DNA from: Tenericutes bacterium HGW-Tenericutes-5
GTDB lineage: Bacteria > Bacillota_I > Bacilli_A > Izemoplasmatales > Hujiaoplasmataceae
Assembly (NCBI GenBank): GCA_002839125.1
Contig: PGXI01000012.1
Span: 1 to 19,217, forward strand
Direction: 5' to 3'
Length of the DNA stretch: 19,217 bases
Positions 1 to 7,006 of the stretch are shown one piece after another. How positions within the stretch are numbered: the stretch's first letter is position 1; every line of letters starts with the position of its first letter. The notes under the pieces were generated by a model. The model was not told the origin of the DNA, made no database searches, and worked only from the letters and a program-made list of their open reading frames with translations. A program made the position numbers and the translations under genes.

Positions 1-1023
1 AGCTTCTGTAATCGCTGTACGGTCAATTGAAAGCGCTAAAGCTTTACGTAAATTAGCGTTTCCTAGGATTTCATTGTCACGGTCACCAATGTCTCTAGTT
101 CCACCGAATGGAGTACCAGAAAGGTTAAAGTTTGCGTAATAAGTTCCTAATAATGGGAAGTTATAGAATTCTTGAGATGCTACAGCTAGACCAGGAATCA
201 TTTGTGATGGAACATCATTCAATACATCCATTGAGCCTGCTTCATATCTCGCATAAGCTGTTGTCGCTAAATCGATGAAATAACCATTGATTTTTTCAAT
301 ACCAACTTCATCTTTATTCCAGTAATACTTGTTCTTTTCTAATGTTAATTTATCTCCAGTTTTGTAATAAGTTAAGTGGAAAGGTCCATTAGAAATTGCA
401 GTTTCTGGATTCTTAGCCCAAGCGCCATCGCCTTCGACTGTAGCGTTAGCTGGAACTGGCATGAAATGATAGAATGACATTAAAGAAACAAACCAGTTTG
501 TTGGAGCTGTTAGTTTAACTTCAAATTTAGCGCCATCTTCAAGTGATTTAATGCCTACAGCAGCTTTTAGTGTGTCTAGTTGTGCATCTGTGCTTTCAGC
601 ATCTGCGAAAACAAATTCATTTGCACCTACTACGTTAGTGTATTCCCAAATCCAAGAATATTCACTAGCGTTTCTTGGGTCCATACCTCTTAACCATGAA
701 CGAACAAAATCGTCAGCAGTTAATTTAGATCCATCAGACCATTTAGCGTTAGATCTAATAGTAAAGGTATAAGTAAGACCGTCTGCAGAAACAGTCCATG
801 ATTCAGCCATACCTGGATAGACAACGCCGTTCTTTTCTCTAACCAAACCTTCAAATGTGTTGTTGATAACGTCTCCACCATCACTAGCACCGTTTAGGCC
901 TGGATCCAATGTTGCTGGGTCTGCGCCGATATTCCATTCCATGGCATCGTCAGCGCCGCCAGTACAACTCATTATTGAAAATGCAGCTGCAATGGCTAGT
1001 AAAGCCAAAAATAATTTTTTCAT
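1..1023 (-). CDS. oppA: Oligopeptide ABC transporter substrate-binding lipoprotein, partial (C-terminus outside window)
   Basis: This is the extracytoplasmic receptor that captures peptides and delivers them to the OppBC channel. The first 341 residues are visible and the rest lies beyond base 1. Residues 1-20 form a lipoprotein signal (MKK, a hydrophobic core, then SIMSC), with Cys20 as the predicted lipidation site. The mature part reads as an SBP_bac_5 family (cluster C) binding protein: an early 'ADPATLDP' segment, 'VYPGMAESW', 'GLTYTFTIR', 'WSDGSKLTADDF' and, near the visible end, 'LRKALALSIDR', all typical of OppA/DppA. The family is usually about 500-600 residues, so more than half is present. 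Start is ATG at 1023, preceded by a very strong AGGAGGAG site. It is the last gene of the minus-strand opp operon, 62 bases after oppF. A short inverted repeat and a possible weak promoter lie in that gap. Peptide specificity cannot be told from this sequence. Confidence 0.93.
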   Translation of the reverse strand, partial: MKKLFLALLAIAAAFSIMSCTGGADDAMEWNIGADPATLDPGLNGASDGGDVINNTFEGLVREKNGVVYPGMAESWTVSADGLTYTFTIRSNAKWSDGSKLTADDFVRSWLRGMDPRNASEYSWIWEYTNVVGANEFVFADAESTDAQLDTLKAAVGIKSLEDGAKFEVKLTAPTNWFVSLMSFYHFMPVPANATVEGDGAWAKNPETAISNGPFHLTYYKTGDKLTLEKNKYYWNKDEVGIEKINGYFIDLATTAYARYEAGSMDVLNDVPSQMIPGLAVASQEFYNFPLLGTYYANFNLSGTPFGGTRDIGDRDNEILGNANLRKALALSIDRTAITEA

Positions 1024-1058
1024 AAAAATACAAATCTCCTCCTTTTAATTTTTATTTC

Positions 1059-1091
1059 AAATGATTATAAACTTTTAAATTACAATCATTT
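1059..1091 (-). promoter_or_regulatory. Inverted repeat and possible internal promoter before oppA
   Basis: AAATGATT (1059-1066) and AATCATTT (1084-1091) form a perfect 8-bp inverted repeat around a 17-base spacer, overlapping the oppF stop codon. On the minus strand the same stretch holds TATAAT (1064-1069) with TTGAAA (1089-1094) 19 bases upstream, a suboptimal spacing. Either a weak hairpin that sets oppA transcript levels or a weak internal promoter is possible. The stem is AT-rich and has no T-run suited to termination, so the assignment is tentative. Confidence 0.3.
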
Positions 1092-2249
1092 CAAATCGTT
1101 AATTTCTCTTACAAAATGGCAAGCAACAAAGTGTTTAGGCTTGATTTCTTCGATTTGAGGGTCGATTCGTGTACATTTCTCTTGGGCGTATTTGCATCTT
1201 CCTGCAAACCTACAACCAGGCTTAGGGTTAATTGGCGATGTTACTTCACCTTTTAAGATAATTCTTTTACTCTTTTTGTTAGCTTCAGGATCCGGTAATG
1301 GTATAGATGATAGTAAACTCATAGTATATGGATGAAGTGGTTCTTGATATAAATCATCACTTGAAGCCAATTCCATAAGTTTACCTAAATACATTACTCC
1401 GATTCTGTCGCTTATGTGTTTAACCATTGATAAATCATGAGCGATAAACAAATAGGTTAAACCAAATTTCTCTTGTAGATCTTCTAACATATTTACTACT
1501 TGAGCTTGAATCGAAACATCCAAAGCACTAATCGGTTCATCACAAATTATCAGTTTTGGATCCATCGCTAAAGCTCTTGCAATACCGATTCTTTGTCTTT
1601 GACCACCACTAAATTCATGGGGATATCTCGAAGCGTGTTCTCGTTTTAAACCTACAGTTTCTAGCAAGTAATAAACTCTTTCATTAATTGCATCGCCTTC
1701 TAGAAGTTTGTGAGTCTTGATTCCTTCAGCGATTATTTCTGATACTGTCATTCTTGGGTTTAATGAAGTGTAAGGATCTTGGAAAATCATTTGAATATCT
1801 CTTGGATCACGATTACGTTTTACTCGTCTTTGCCTAATTTTAGCTTTATAAAGCTTATACTTAATAATTCTTAACAATTCTTTGTATAAAACTTTAATGT
1901 TATGAATTCTTTCAGTATCTTCCTTAGGAATTTGGAGTAATATTTCTTTTAACTGATCTTTTAAATCAATTATCTCATTTTTGTATTCTTCGAAACCTAT
2001 CGATATTGGTTTTCCATCAAAATATACTTCGCCTCCAGAATTTTCGTAGAGACTAATAATGGTTCTTCCAGCGGTTGTTTTCCCACAGCCACTTTCTCCT
2101 ACTAGACCGAACGTTTCGCCTTCGAAAATTTTAAAATTAATACCATCAACAGCTTTTAATGTTTTTGTTATTTTCCCAAAGAAACTATGTTTAATATAAA
2201 AATATTTCTTTAAGTCTTTAACTTCTAATATTTCTTTTTCTCTAGCCAT
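1086..2249 (-). CDS. oppF: Oligopeptide ABC transporter ATP-binding protein OppF
   Basis: One of the two cytoplasmic ATPases of the Opp importer. It hydrolyses ATP to drive peptide import through OppBC. Walker A GESGCGKT is at residues 51-58, the Q-loop 'IFQDPYTSLNPRMTV' near 155-169, the signature FSGGQRQR at 213-220, Walker B LIICDEP at 233-239 and the H-loop His at 271. The C-terminal oligo_HPY domain contains 'HPYT' and four cysteines (346, 352, 359, 377); related Dpp/Opp ATPases bind a [4Fe-4S] cluster with such cysteines. An unusual insertion of about 60 mostly charged helical residues (about 84-148) lies between the Walker A region and the Q-loop. The length is 387 residues. The start ATG overlaps the oppD stop in a TAATG arrangement, and GGAGGTGA lies upstream inside oppD, implying translational coupling. 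Confidence 0.96.
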   Translation of the reverse strand: MAREKEILEVKDLKKYFYIKHSFFGKITKTLKAVDGINFKIFEGETFGLVGESGCGKTTAGRTIISLYENSGGEVYFDGKPISIGFEEYKNEIIDLKDQLKEILLQIPKEDTERIHNIKVLYKELLRIIKYKLYKAKIRQRRVKRNRDPRDIQMIFQDPYTSLNPRMTVSEIIAEGIKTHKLLEGDAINERVYYLLETVGLKREHASRYPHEFSGGQRQRIGIARALAMDPKLIICDEPISALDVSIQAQVVNMLEDLQEKFGLTYLFIAHDLSMVKHISDRIGVMYLGKLMELASSDDLYQEPLHPYTMSLLSSIPLPDPEANKKSKRIILKGEVTSPINPKPGCRFAGRCKYAQEKCTRIDPQIEEIKPKHFVACHFVREINDLK

Positions 2250-3364
2250 TATTTTTCACCTCCAGATTTCTTAAAACCTTCTACATCTGGGGCTTCTTTG
2301 TCTTGTAGCCAACAAGCGGAAACTTGAGTATCGCTTATCTTGTAAAGTGATGGAGCTTTTTCAATACAAATTTCCATGGCATATTTACATCTAGGGCTGA
2401 AAGGACAACCTTTTGGCGGATTCAAAAGATCCGGTGGTGAACCTGCAATAGGAACCAATCTTTTCTTTTGACCTACAACATCGGTAGGTATAGACTGATG
2501 AAGACCTTTTGTATATGGATGTTGTGGATTATAGAAGATATCATTAACTGAACCTTTTTCCATAATCATTCCACCATACATAACGATAACGTCTTGACAA
2601 AGTTCCGCAATTACTCCTAAATCATGTGTGATAAAGATAATTGTCGTGTCTAACTCGTTTTTAACTTTTTTCAATAAATCTAATATTTGAGCTTGGATAG
2701 TAACGTCCAATGCAGTTGTTGGTTCATCACAGATTATTAGTCGCGGTTCGCAAGCTAATGCCATAGCAACTAATGCTCTTTGTCGCATCCCACCGGAAAA
2801 TTGGTGTGGATATTCTTTAATTCTTGTTTCCGGTTCAGGAATACCTACAAGTTTCAAGAAATGAACAGCCCTTTCTAAGGCTTCTTTTTTATTGTATTTC
2901 CTTGTTTTTCCGTTTTTAATAGCTTCTAAGACTTTTTCTCTTTCTTTTTCCTTCTCTATTAGCTTAGCTTCTTCATAAGCTTTCTCTGGAGTTATATGCA
3001 TGTGTCGCAATATTACTTCCATCATTTGATTTTTAATAGTATAAACAGGGTTAAGTGAAGTCATTGGATCTTGGAATATCATCGATATTTCTCTACCACG
3101 GTATTCCTGAATCTCTTTATCGGATAGTTTAACCAAATCGACACCATCAAAAAGAATTTCACCTTCGACAATTTTGCCTGGGATTTCAACCAAACGCATA
3201 ATTGATAAACTAGAAACACTTTTTCCGCTTCCGGATTCACCTACTATGCCGAGAATACCACCTTTTTTCAATTCGAAACTAATCCCTCTAACAGCTTGCA
3301 CTTCACCTAAATGGGTAAAAAAAGATGTTCTTAGGTTTTTGACTTCTAGTATATTATCGTTCAT
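2249..3364 (-). CDS. oppD: Oligopeptide ABC transporter ATP-binding protein OppD
   Basis: The partner ATPase of OppF in the peptide importer. Walker A GESGSGKS is at residues 42-49, the Q-loop 'IFQDPMTSLNPVYT' near 96-109, the signature SGGMRQR at 190-196, Walker B LIICDEP at 209-215 and the H-loop His at 247. The 'SGGMRQR' and 'VGIPEPETR' wording is typical of OppD/DppD rather than OppF. The C-terminal domain has 'HPYT' and cysteines 320, 326, 333 and 351, spaced as in relatives with an iron-sulphur cluster. A lysine/glutamate-rich insertion of about 35 residues (124-160) sits in the helical subdomain before 'ERAVHFLKLVGIP'. The length is 371 residues. The ATG start follows AGGTGA, only 8 bases after the oppC stop. 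Its own stop overlaps the oppF start. Confidence 0.96.
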   Translation of the reverse strand: MNDNILEVKNLRTSFFTHLGEVQAVRGISFELKKGGILGIVGESGSGKSVSSLSIMRLVEIPGKIVEGEILFDGVDLVKLSDKEIQEYRGREISMIFQDPMTSLNPVYTIKNQMMEVILRHMHITPEKAYEEAKLIEKEKEREKVLEAIKNGKTRKYNKKEALERAVHFLKLVGIPEPETRIKEYPHQFSGGMRQRALVAMALACEPRLIICDEPTTALDVTIQAQILDLLKKVKNELDTTIIFITHDLGVIAELCQDVIVMYGGMIMEKGSVNDIFYNPQHPYTKGLHQSIPTDVVGQKKRLVPIAGSPPDLLNPPKGCPFSPRCKYAMEICIEKAPSLYKISDTQVSACWLQDKEAPDVEGFKKSGGEK

Positions 3365-3372
3365 CTTTTCAC

Positions 3373-4626
3373 CTACCCTTTTCTAAGCCTTGGATCTAAT
3401 GCATCTCTCAAACCGTCACCCAAGAAATTAAAAGCTAACATCATGAATGCGATAGTAAGAGAAGGAATAACTAATTGATAAGGATATGTTTGCATAAAAC
3501 TTGCACCATCATTAGCCAATGAACCAAGTGATGCTCTAGGAGCTGAAATACCTAAACCGATGAAACTTAAGAAAGCTTCTGTGAATACAGCAGTAGGAAT
3601 CATCATGGCCATTGTAACAATAATTGGACCTAAAGCATTAGGAATTAAATGCTTTTGAATGATTTTATTGTTTGAAACCCCCATAGTTTTGGCAGCTAAA
3701 ACATATTCTTGTTCCTTTAATCCTAGAACTTGGGCTCGAACCAATCTTGCCATACCAACCCAGTAAACACTAATTAGGGTTACGATTATGGTTCCTAAGC
3801 CACCCGCCCCGAAAATTTTATCCAGGACGTTTATTTCAAACCAGCTATCTTTTAAAACTACCATTAATAGAATTACATAAAGTAGCAGAGGTATTGAATT
3901 AATTATATCTACTATACGCATCATTATAATATCGACATTTTTACCAAAGAAACCAGAAATACTACCATATAAAACACCGATAAAGAAGTTGATAACAGCA
4001 GCTGTGAAGGCAATAATTAATGACACACCGGTACCATACATAAGTCTTGCCAACATATCTCTACCATTTTTATCTGTACCTAAAATAAAAGTTTTATTCC
4101 AAACACGATCATGGATTTCTTTATATTCGACATCTTCGTATGTCAGACTGAATTTGATACCCTCAAGTCGTTTTATTGGATCAGTTTGATATGTAAAATC
4201 TACGGCTACTACAGCTATTTCATTGTTTTGATCATCATAAAGTCGATAAGTATAAATACGATTTACTAAATCCCTATCTTCTTCAGCTAAATCAAATCTC
4301 TGTACCAATGCTCCATCCTCAGTAACTAAAATTAAATGATACATTTCGCTCATAAACACATATAAGTCATCATCGAGCTTATAAATGTTTAATTGCGGTG
4401 GAATATTTTTATAGTCTAAATATTGTGAATTATATTTATAAGGATTAATTAGTGGACCAATTGTAGCGAATAAAATAATTATTATAACGCTTACTAAACC
4501 CACAATAGCTAAATGATTCTTTTTTAGTCTCCGCCATACATCTTGCCAATAAGTTAAACTCTTTCTAGTTTGTTCTTTATCTAATTTTTGCTCTTGTTTT
4601 AAAAAATTAAATTTGTTTTTATCCAT
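3373..4626 (-). CDS. oppC: Oligopeptide ABC transporter permease OppC with enlarged extracytoplasmic loop
   Basis: Second membrane subunit of the peptide channel. The cytoplasmic N-terminus is about 38 residues, followed by TM1 (about 39-59). The core after 'ILGTDKNGRDMLARLMYG' matches the BPD_transp_1 permease domain, with the EAA loop 'EYVLAAKTMGVSNNKIIQKH' that contacts the ATPases and a closing 'GDGLRDALDPRLRKG'. In most OppC proteins TM1 is followed within about 40 residues by the 'GTDxxGRD' motif. Here about 95 extra residues (about 80-176), rich in D, Y and E, are inserted on the outer face, giving 417 residues against the usual 300 or so. Three consecutive ATG codons (4632, 4629, 4626) follow AGGTGG. 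The third has the best spacing (6 bases) and is chosen; the first would add two methionines. Only 10 bases separate it from the oppB stop. Confidence 0.95.
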   Translation of the reverse strand: MDKNKFNFLKQEQKLDKEQTRKSLTYWQDVWRRLKKNHLAIVGLVSVIIIILFATIGPLINPYKYNSQYLDYKNIPPQLNIYKLDDDLYVFMSEMYHLILVTEDGALVQRFDLAEEDRDLVNRIYTYRLYDDQNNEIAVVAVDFTYQTDPIKRLEGIKFSLTYEDVEYKEIHDRVWNKTFILGTDKNGRDMLARLMYGTGVSLIIAFTAAVINFFIGVLYGSISGFFGKNVDIIMMRIVDIINSIPLLLYVILLMVVLKDSWFEINVLDKIFGAGGLGTIIVTLISVYWVGMARLVRAQVLGLKEQEYVLAAKTMGVSNNKIIQKHLIPNALGPIIVTMAMMIPTAVFTEAFLSFIGLGISAPRASLGSLANDGASFMQTYPYQLVIPSLTIAFMMLAFNFLGDGLRDALDPRLRKG

Positions 4627-4632
4627 CATCAT

Positions 4633-4638
4633 CCACCT
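4633..4638 (-). promoter_or_regulatory. oppC ribosome binding site (decides among three ATGs)
   Basis: AGGTGG on the minus strand overlaps the oppB stop codon and abuts the first of three consecutive ATG codons. The spacing is 0, 3 and 6 bases to the first, second and third, which favours the third (4626). Confidence 0.65.
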
Positions 4639-5554
4639 ACTTTGTCATCCTAATTCTTGGATCTATAAACGAATAAGCAATATCGACTAATAGGACCATG
4701 ATGATGTAAAATACAGCGTAAAATAATGTAACGCCAATTACTAATGTGTAATCTCTAGCAGTAATGGATTCTGTAAAATATTTACCGATTCCATTAATAA
4801 CAAAGATTCTTTCAACGACAAAACTACCTGTCATTAAAGCTGCAATCATTGGACCAATATAAGTGATTACAGGAATTAAACTATTCTTTAATGCATGTTT
4901 GAATATGACTTTAGATTCAGATAAGCCTTTAGCTCTAGCGGTTCTAATATAATCTTGACGTAAAACTTCAAGCATACTAGACCTAGTTAATCTGGAAACA
5001 AAGGCTAACGAGTATCCGGCTAAAGCCACTACAGGTCCGACATATGTAATTGGGGTCGTGAGGCCTCCAACGGGAATCCAGGAAACTTTCTGCGCTAATA
5101 GAATGAAAAGTGATCCAATAACAAAACTAGGAACTGTTATACCGATAGTGGCGATTATCATTACGCCATAATCGATAGCGGAGTTAGATTTTAGCGCCGA
5201 AATAACTCCGAGCGGAATTCCTAATACAATTATGAAAATAACAGCAATTAAACCAATCTTAGCTGTCTGTGGGATTCCGGTTGCAAGAAGTTCATTAACT
5301 GTATAAGCAGGTTTTCTGAACGATGGACCCAAATCTCCGGTAAATAAGTTCCCCATGTAGGTAAAATACTGAATTAGCAATGGTTCATTAAGGCCGTAGG
5401 CTTCTTCGAGTCTTTCTCTAGTAGCTTCAGGAAGAGGTTTTTCTCTTGTGAATGGACCACCTGGAATTGCTCTTAGCATAAAGAAGACTAAAGTTACCAC
5501 AATCAGTAAAGTCAAAATGGAGAAGAGAGTTTTTTTGATAATATACCGATTCAT
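4637..5554 (-). CDS. oppB: Oligopeptide ABC transporter permease OppB
   Basis: First membrane subunit of the peptide channel and first gene of the operon. The N-terminus shows the family pattern: a short basic start, a long TM helix (about 10-30), 'RAIPGGPF' and 'LEEAYGLNEPLLIQYFTYMGNL', then 'GDLGPSF'. The BPD_transp_1 core follows, with the EAA loop 'DYIRTARAKGLSESKVIFKH' and a final 'DIAYSFIDPRIRMTK'. At 305 residues it has the ordinary OppB/DppB length and, unlike OppC, OppD and OppF here, no insertion. ATG at 5554 is preceded by GAGGAG at a rather long spacing of 10 bases. Transcription probably starts near 5638 from the consensus promoter upstream, giving a leader of about 85 bases. Confidence 0.96.
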   Translation of the reverse strand: MNRYIIKKTLFSILTLLIVVTLVFFMLRAIPGGPFTREKPLPEATRERLEEAYGLNEPLLIQYFTYMGNLFTGDLGPSFRKPAYTVNELLATGIPQTAKIGLIAVIFIIVLGIPLGVISALKSNSAIDYGVMIIATIGITVPSFVIGSLFILLAQKVSWIPVGGLTTPITYVGPVVALAGYSLAFVSRLTRSSMLEVLRQDYIRTARAKGLSESKVIFKHALKNSLIPVITYIGPMIAALMTGSFVVERIFVINGIGKYFTESITARDYTLVIGVTLFYAVFYIIMVLLVDIAYSFIDPRIRMTK

Positions 5555-5602
5555 AAAATGTTATCTCCTCTTTTTGATTTTAATACCATATTTTATATGA
5601 AA

Positions 5603-5618
5603 ATGTAAAAACTTACAT
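5603..5618 (-). promoter_or_regulatory. Palindrome in the oppB leader
   Basis: ATGTAA and TTACAT are separated by 4 bases, a perfect 6-bp dyad inside the predicted opp leader, about 20-35 bases downstream of the expected transcription start. It could be an operator half-site pair or a small hairpin. The protein that would bind is unknown. Confidence 0.35.
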
Positions 5619-5623
5619 AAAAA

Positions 5624-5670
5624 ACATGGTTATGTCTCATGCAAATTATATAGCAATAGAAAAACCATGT
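5624..5670. promoter_or_regulatory. Inverted repeat bracketing the opp promoter (possible operator)
   Basis: ACATGGTT (5624-5631) and AACCATGT (5663-5670) are perfect 8-bp inverted copies separated by 31 bases. The dyad is centred on the -10 box of the opp promoter; one arm covers the downstream end of the -35 box and the other lies just after the expected start site. This geometry suits a regulator that bridges the promoter, but no regulator gene is adjacent. Confidence 0.4.
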
Positions 5671-5673
5671 CAA
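5645..5673 (-). promoter_or_regulatory. Consensus sigma-A promoter of the opp operon
   Basis: Reading the minus strand, TTGACA (5668-5673) is followed by exactly 17 bases and then TATAAT (5645-5650). Both boxes match the housekeeping consensus perfectly, so unregulated activity should be high. Expected transcription start is about 5638. Confidence 0.88.
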
Positions 5674-5738
5674 TAAGCCTAGCCAATAAATATAAACTAA
5701 ATCTATTTACAATATATGGTAATAATTTGCTTATTACA

Positions 5739-5747
5739 TGATAAAAT
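5739..5747 (+). promoter_or_regulatory. Possible extended -10 promoter of the 5767-7381 operon
   Basis: TGaTAAAAT matches the extended -10 pattern TGnTATAAT at 8 of 9 positions, with no convincing -35. It would start transcription immediately before the ribosome binding site, giving a very short leader, so the call is weak. Confidence 0.35.
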
Positions 5748-5754
5748 ATTACAT

Positions 5755-5759
5755 GAGGT
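5755..5759 (+). promoter_or_regulatory. Ribosome binding site deciding the start at 5767
   Basis: GAGGT lies 7 bases before ATG 5767 but only 1 base before ATG 5761 and far from ATG 5716. It therefore selects 5767, which also aligns with the start of the paralogous next gene. Confidence 0.7.
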
Positions 5760-5766
5760 AATGATT

Positions 5767-6354
5767 ATGAAGTTAAAAAAGTTTATATTTGTACCAGTTA
5801 TTTTAATAATAGTATCAATAATTACATCCATTATTGCTTTCCGACAAACACAAAAATTAAATGATGGTTATATTTATATCAACGATAATCAATATATACC
5901 TGTCTATTCTGGTGAATATTTCGCTATATTAGGTAACATTCAAGATGAAGAATATTACATATCGATTGAATCCTTAGATGAACACCTTAAGATTGTAACG
6001 TATGATACATCTGAAAATATTGTTCGTGAATTTCAATTGATAATTAAAGAAAAAGATCAAATATATGATAAGCAAATTGTAAAATCTGTTATTTCCAATG
6101 AGAAAGTAATTATAGATGAAATGGAAGATTATTTATTCTTAGTTTATCTGGACATGGGAGTTAATTACTCTTTTGGTTTATCAAGAGTTGATTTGGATGG
6201 CGAAAAATTGAATGTAGCTCTAGTAAACATTCCTGAAAATATCTATAATTTAAAATCACTTATGGAAAGTGTTTCATTCACAACCTTAATATTTGCGATC
6301 GTTTCCGGGTTTACCATAGTCGCAATCTATTTTATCAAAAGAAGAAGTGACTAG
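5767..6354 (+). CDS. Small two-helix membrane protein, copy 1 of a tandem pair (unknown function)
   Basis: Not recognised as a named family. The 195-residue protein has a basic N-terminus and a TM helix (about 5-24), an acidic, beta-rich middle of about 140 residues, and a second TM helix (about 168-188) ending in KRRSD. The charge pattern predicts both ends in the cytoplasm and the middle outside. It is clearly a paralogue of the next gene: shared features include 'VPVILIIVSI', 'YSGEY', 'YYISIES', 'LKIVTYD', 'NIPENIYNLK' and 'TTLIFA'. ATG 5767 is chosen over in-frame upstream codons from Shine-Dalgarno spacing and from the alignment with copy 2. It is the first gene of a three-gene plus-strand unit ending with a RidA-family gene. 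A structural or ligand-sensing role in the membrane is possible, but nothing in the sequence shows it. Confidence 0.8.
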   Translation: MKLKKFIFVPVILIIVSIITSIIAFRQTQKLNDGYIYINDNQYIPVYSGEYFAILGNIQDEEYYISIESLDEHLKIVTYDTSENIVREFQLIIKEKDQIYDKQIVKSVISNEKVIIDEMEDYLFLVYLDMGVNYSFGLSRVDLDGEKLNVALVNIPENIYNLKSLMESVSFTTLIFAIVSGFTIVAIYFIKRRSD

Positions 6355-6378
6355 AATAATCAAGAAGAAGGAGTTACC

Positions 6379-6981
6379 ATGAAAATACTCAAGTTAATAA
6401 TGATACCAATAATATTGGTTATAGTGTCAATAGTTTTTTATTCATTATCTTTAGCGCAACAAAACAAAATAGATTCTGCTTCATTTGTAATTGATGGAAG
6501 TGAAAAACTAGTTAACTATTCTGGAGAATACAAAGCTATAGTAAGAAACATAGATTACGATGCATATTATATGAAAATCGAATCAACTTCTGAATATCTA
6601 AAAATAACAACTTATGATGAAATAGAAGCAGTCCAAAAGATATTTGGCATTAGAATAAAGAAAAATAATCAAGCATATGACAGTTCAGTAGTCTTAAATG
6701 TGTATTCTGATGATTTGATTTTTATTGACGATATTGATGCATTTTTATTTTCAGTATCTTTAGATGAAAATACGATTTATGATTTTCAAATATTTAGATT
6801 AGATGATAATTCTGATGAAAACAATATTGAGGTAGAAGTATTTAACATACCAAATGATGTTTATAACTTAAAAATATTTTTTGATAGCGTTGCACTTACA
6901 ACCCTTTTGTTTTCGGTACTTTACTTTGTTAGTCGTGTAGTAATGTATTTTATAAAAAAGAAAAAAATCAGCTATAAATAG
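6379..6981 (+). CDS. Small two-helix membrane protein, copy 2 of a tandem pair (unknown function)
   Basis: A 200-residue paralogue of the preceding gene with the same plan: TM helix at about 5-26, an extracytoplasmic domain, a TM helix at about 170-190 and a basic tail (KKKKISYK). Segments 'IPIILVIVSI', 'YSGEYKAI', 'YYMKIES', 'YLKITTYD', 'FNIPNDVYNLK' and 'ALTTLLFS' match copy 1 in order, with divergence throughout. The duplication is therefore old enough to allow specialisation. Start ATG follows AAGGAG at a good distance, 24 bases after copy 1. RidA follows after 25 bases. No enzyme motif, lipobox or known domain is visible. Function is unknown; a hetero-oligomer with copy 1 is a reasonable guess only. 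Confidence 0.8.
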   Translation: MKILKLIMIPIILVIVSIVFYSLSLAQQNKIDSASFVIDGSEKLVNYSGEYKAIVRNIDYDAYYMKIESTSEYLKITTYDEIEAVQKIFGIRIKKNNQAYDSSVVLNVYSDDLIFIDDIDAFLFSVSLDENTIYDFQIFRLDDNSDENNIEVEVFNIPNDVYNLKIFFDSVALTTLLFSVLYFVSRVVMYFIKKKKISYK

Positions 6982-7006
6982 TTGATTCTATAAAGGAGAT
7001 TATAAT

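Noticed and set aside
551..1048. Plus-strand open frames of 73 and 63 codons opposite oppA
   Set aside because: They lie wholly opposite the oppA coding sequence (the second just passes its start), have no ribosome binding site and encode no recognisable protein; antisense shadows.
3174..4189. Plus-strand open frames opposite oppD and oppC
   Set aside because: Antisense to conserved ABC transporter domains, with no ribosome binding site or family resemblance.
5555..5766. Leader before oppB considered as a riboswitch or T-box
   Set aside because: The predicted leader is only about 85 bases, lacks T-box or known riboswitch core sequences, and has no terminator hairpin before the start codon.
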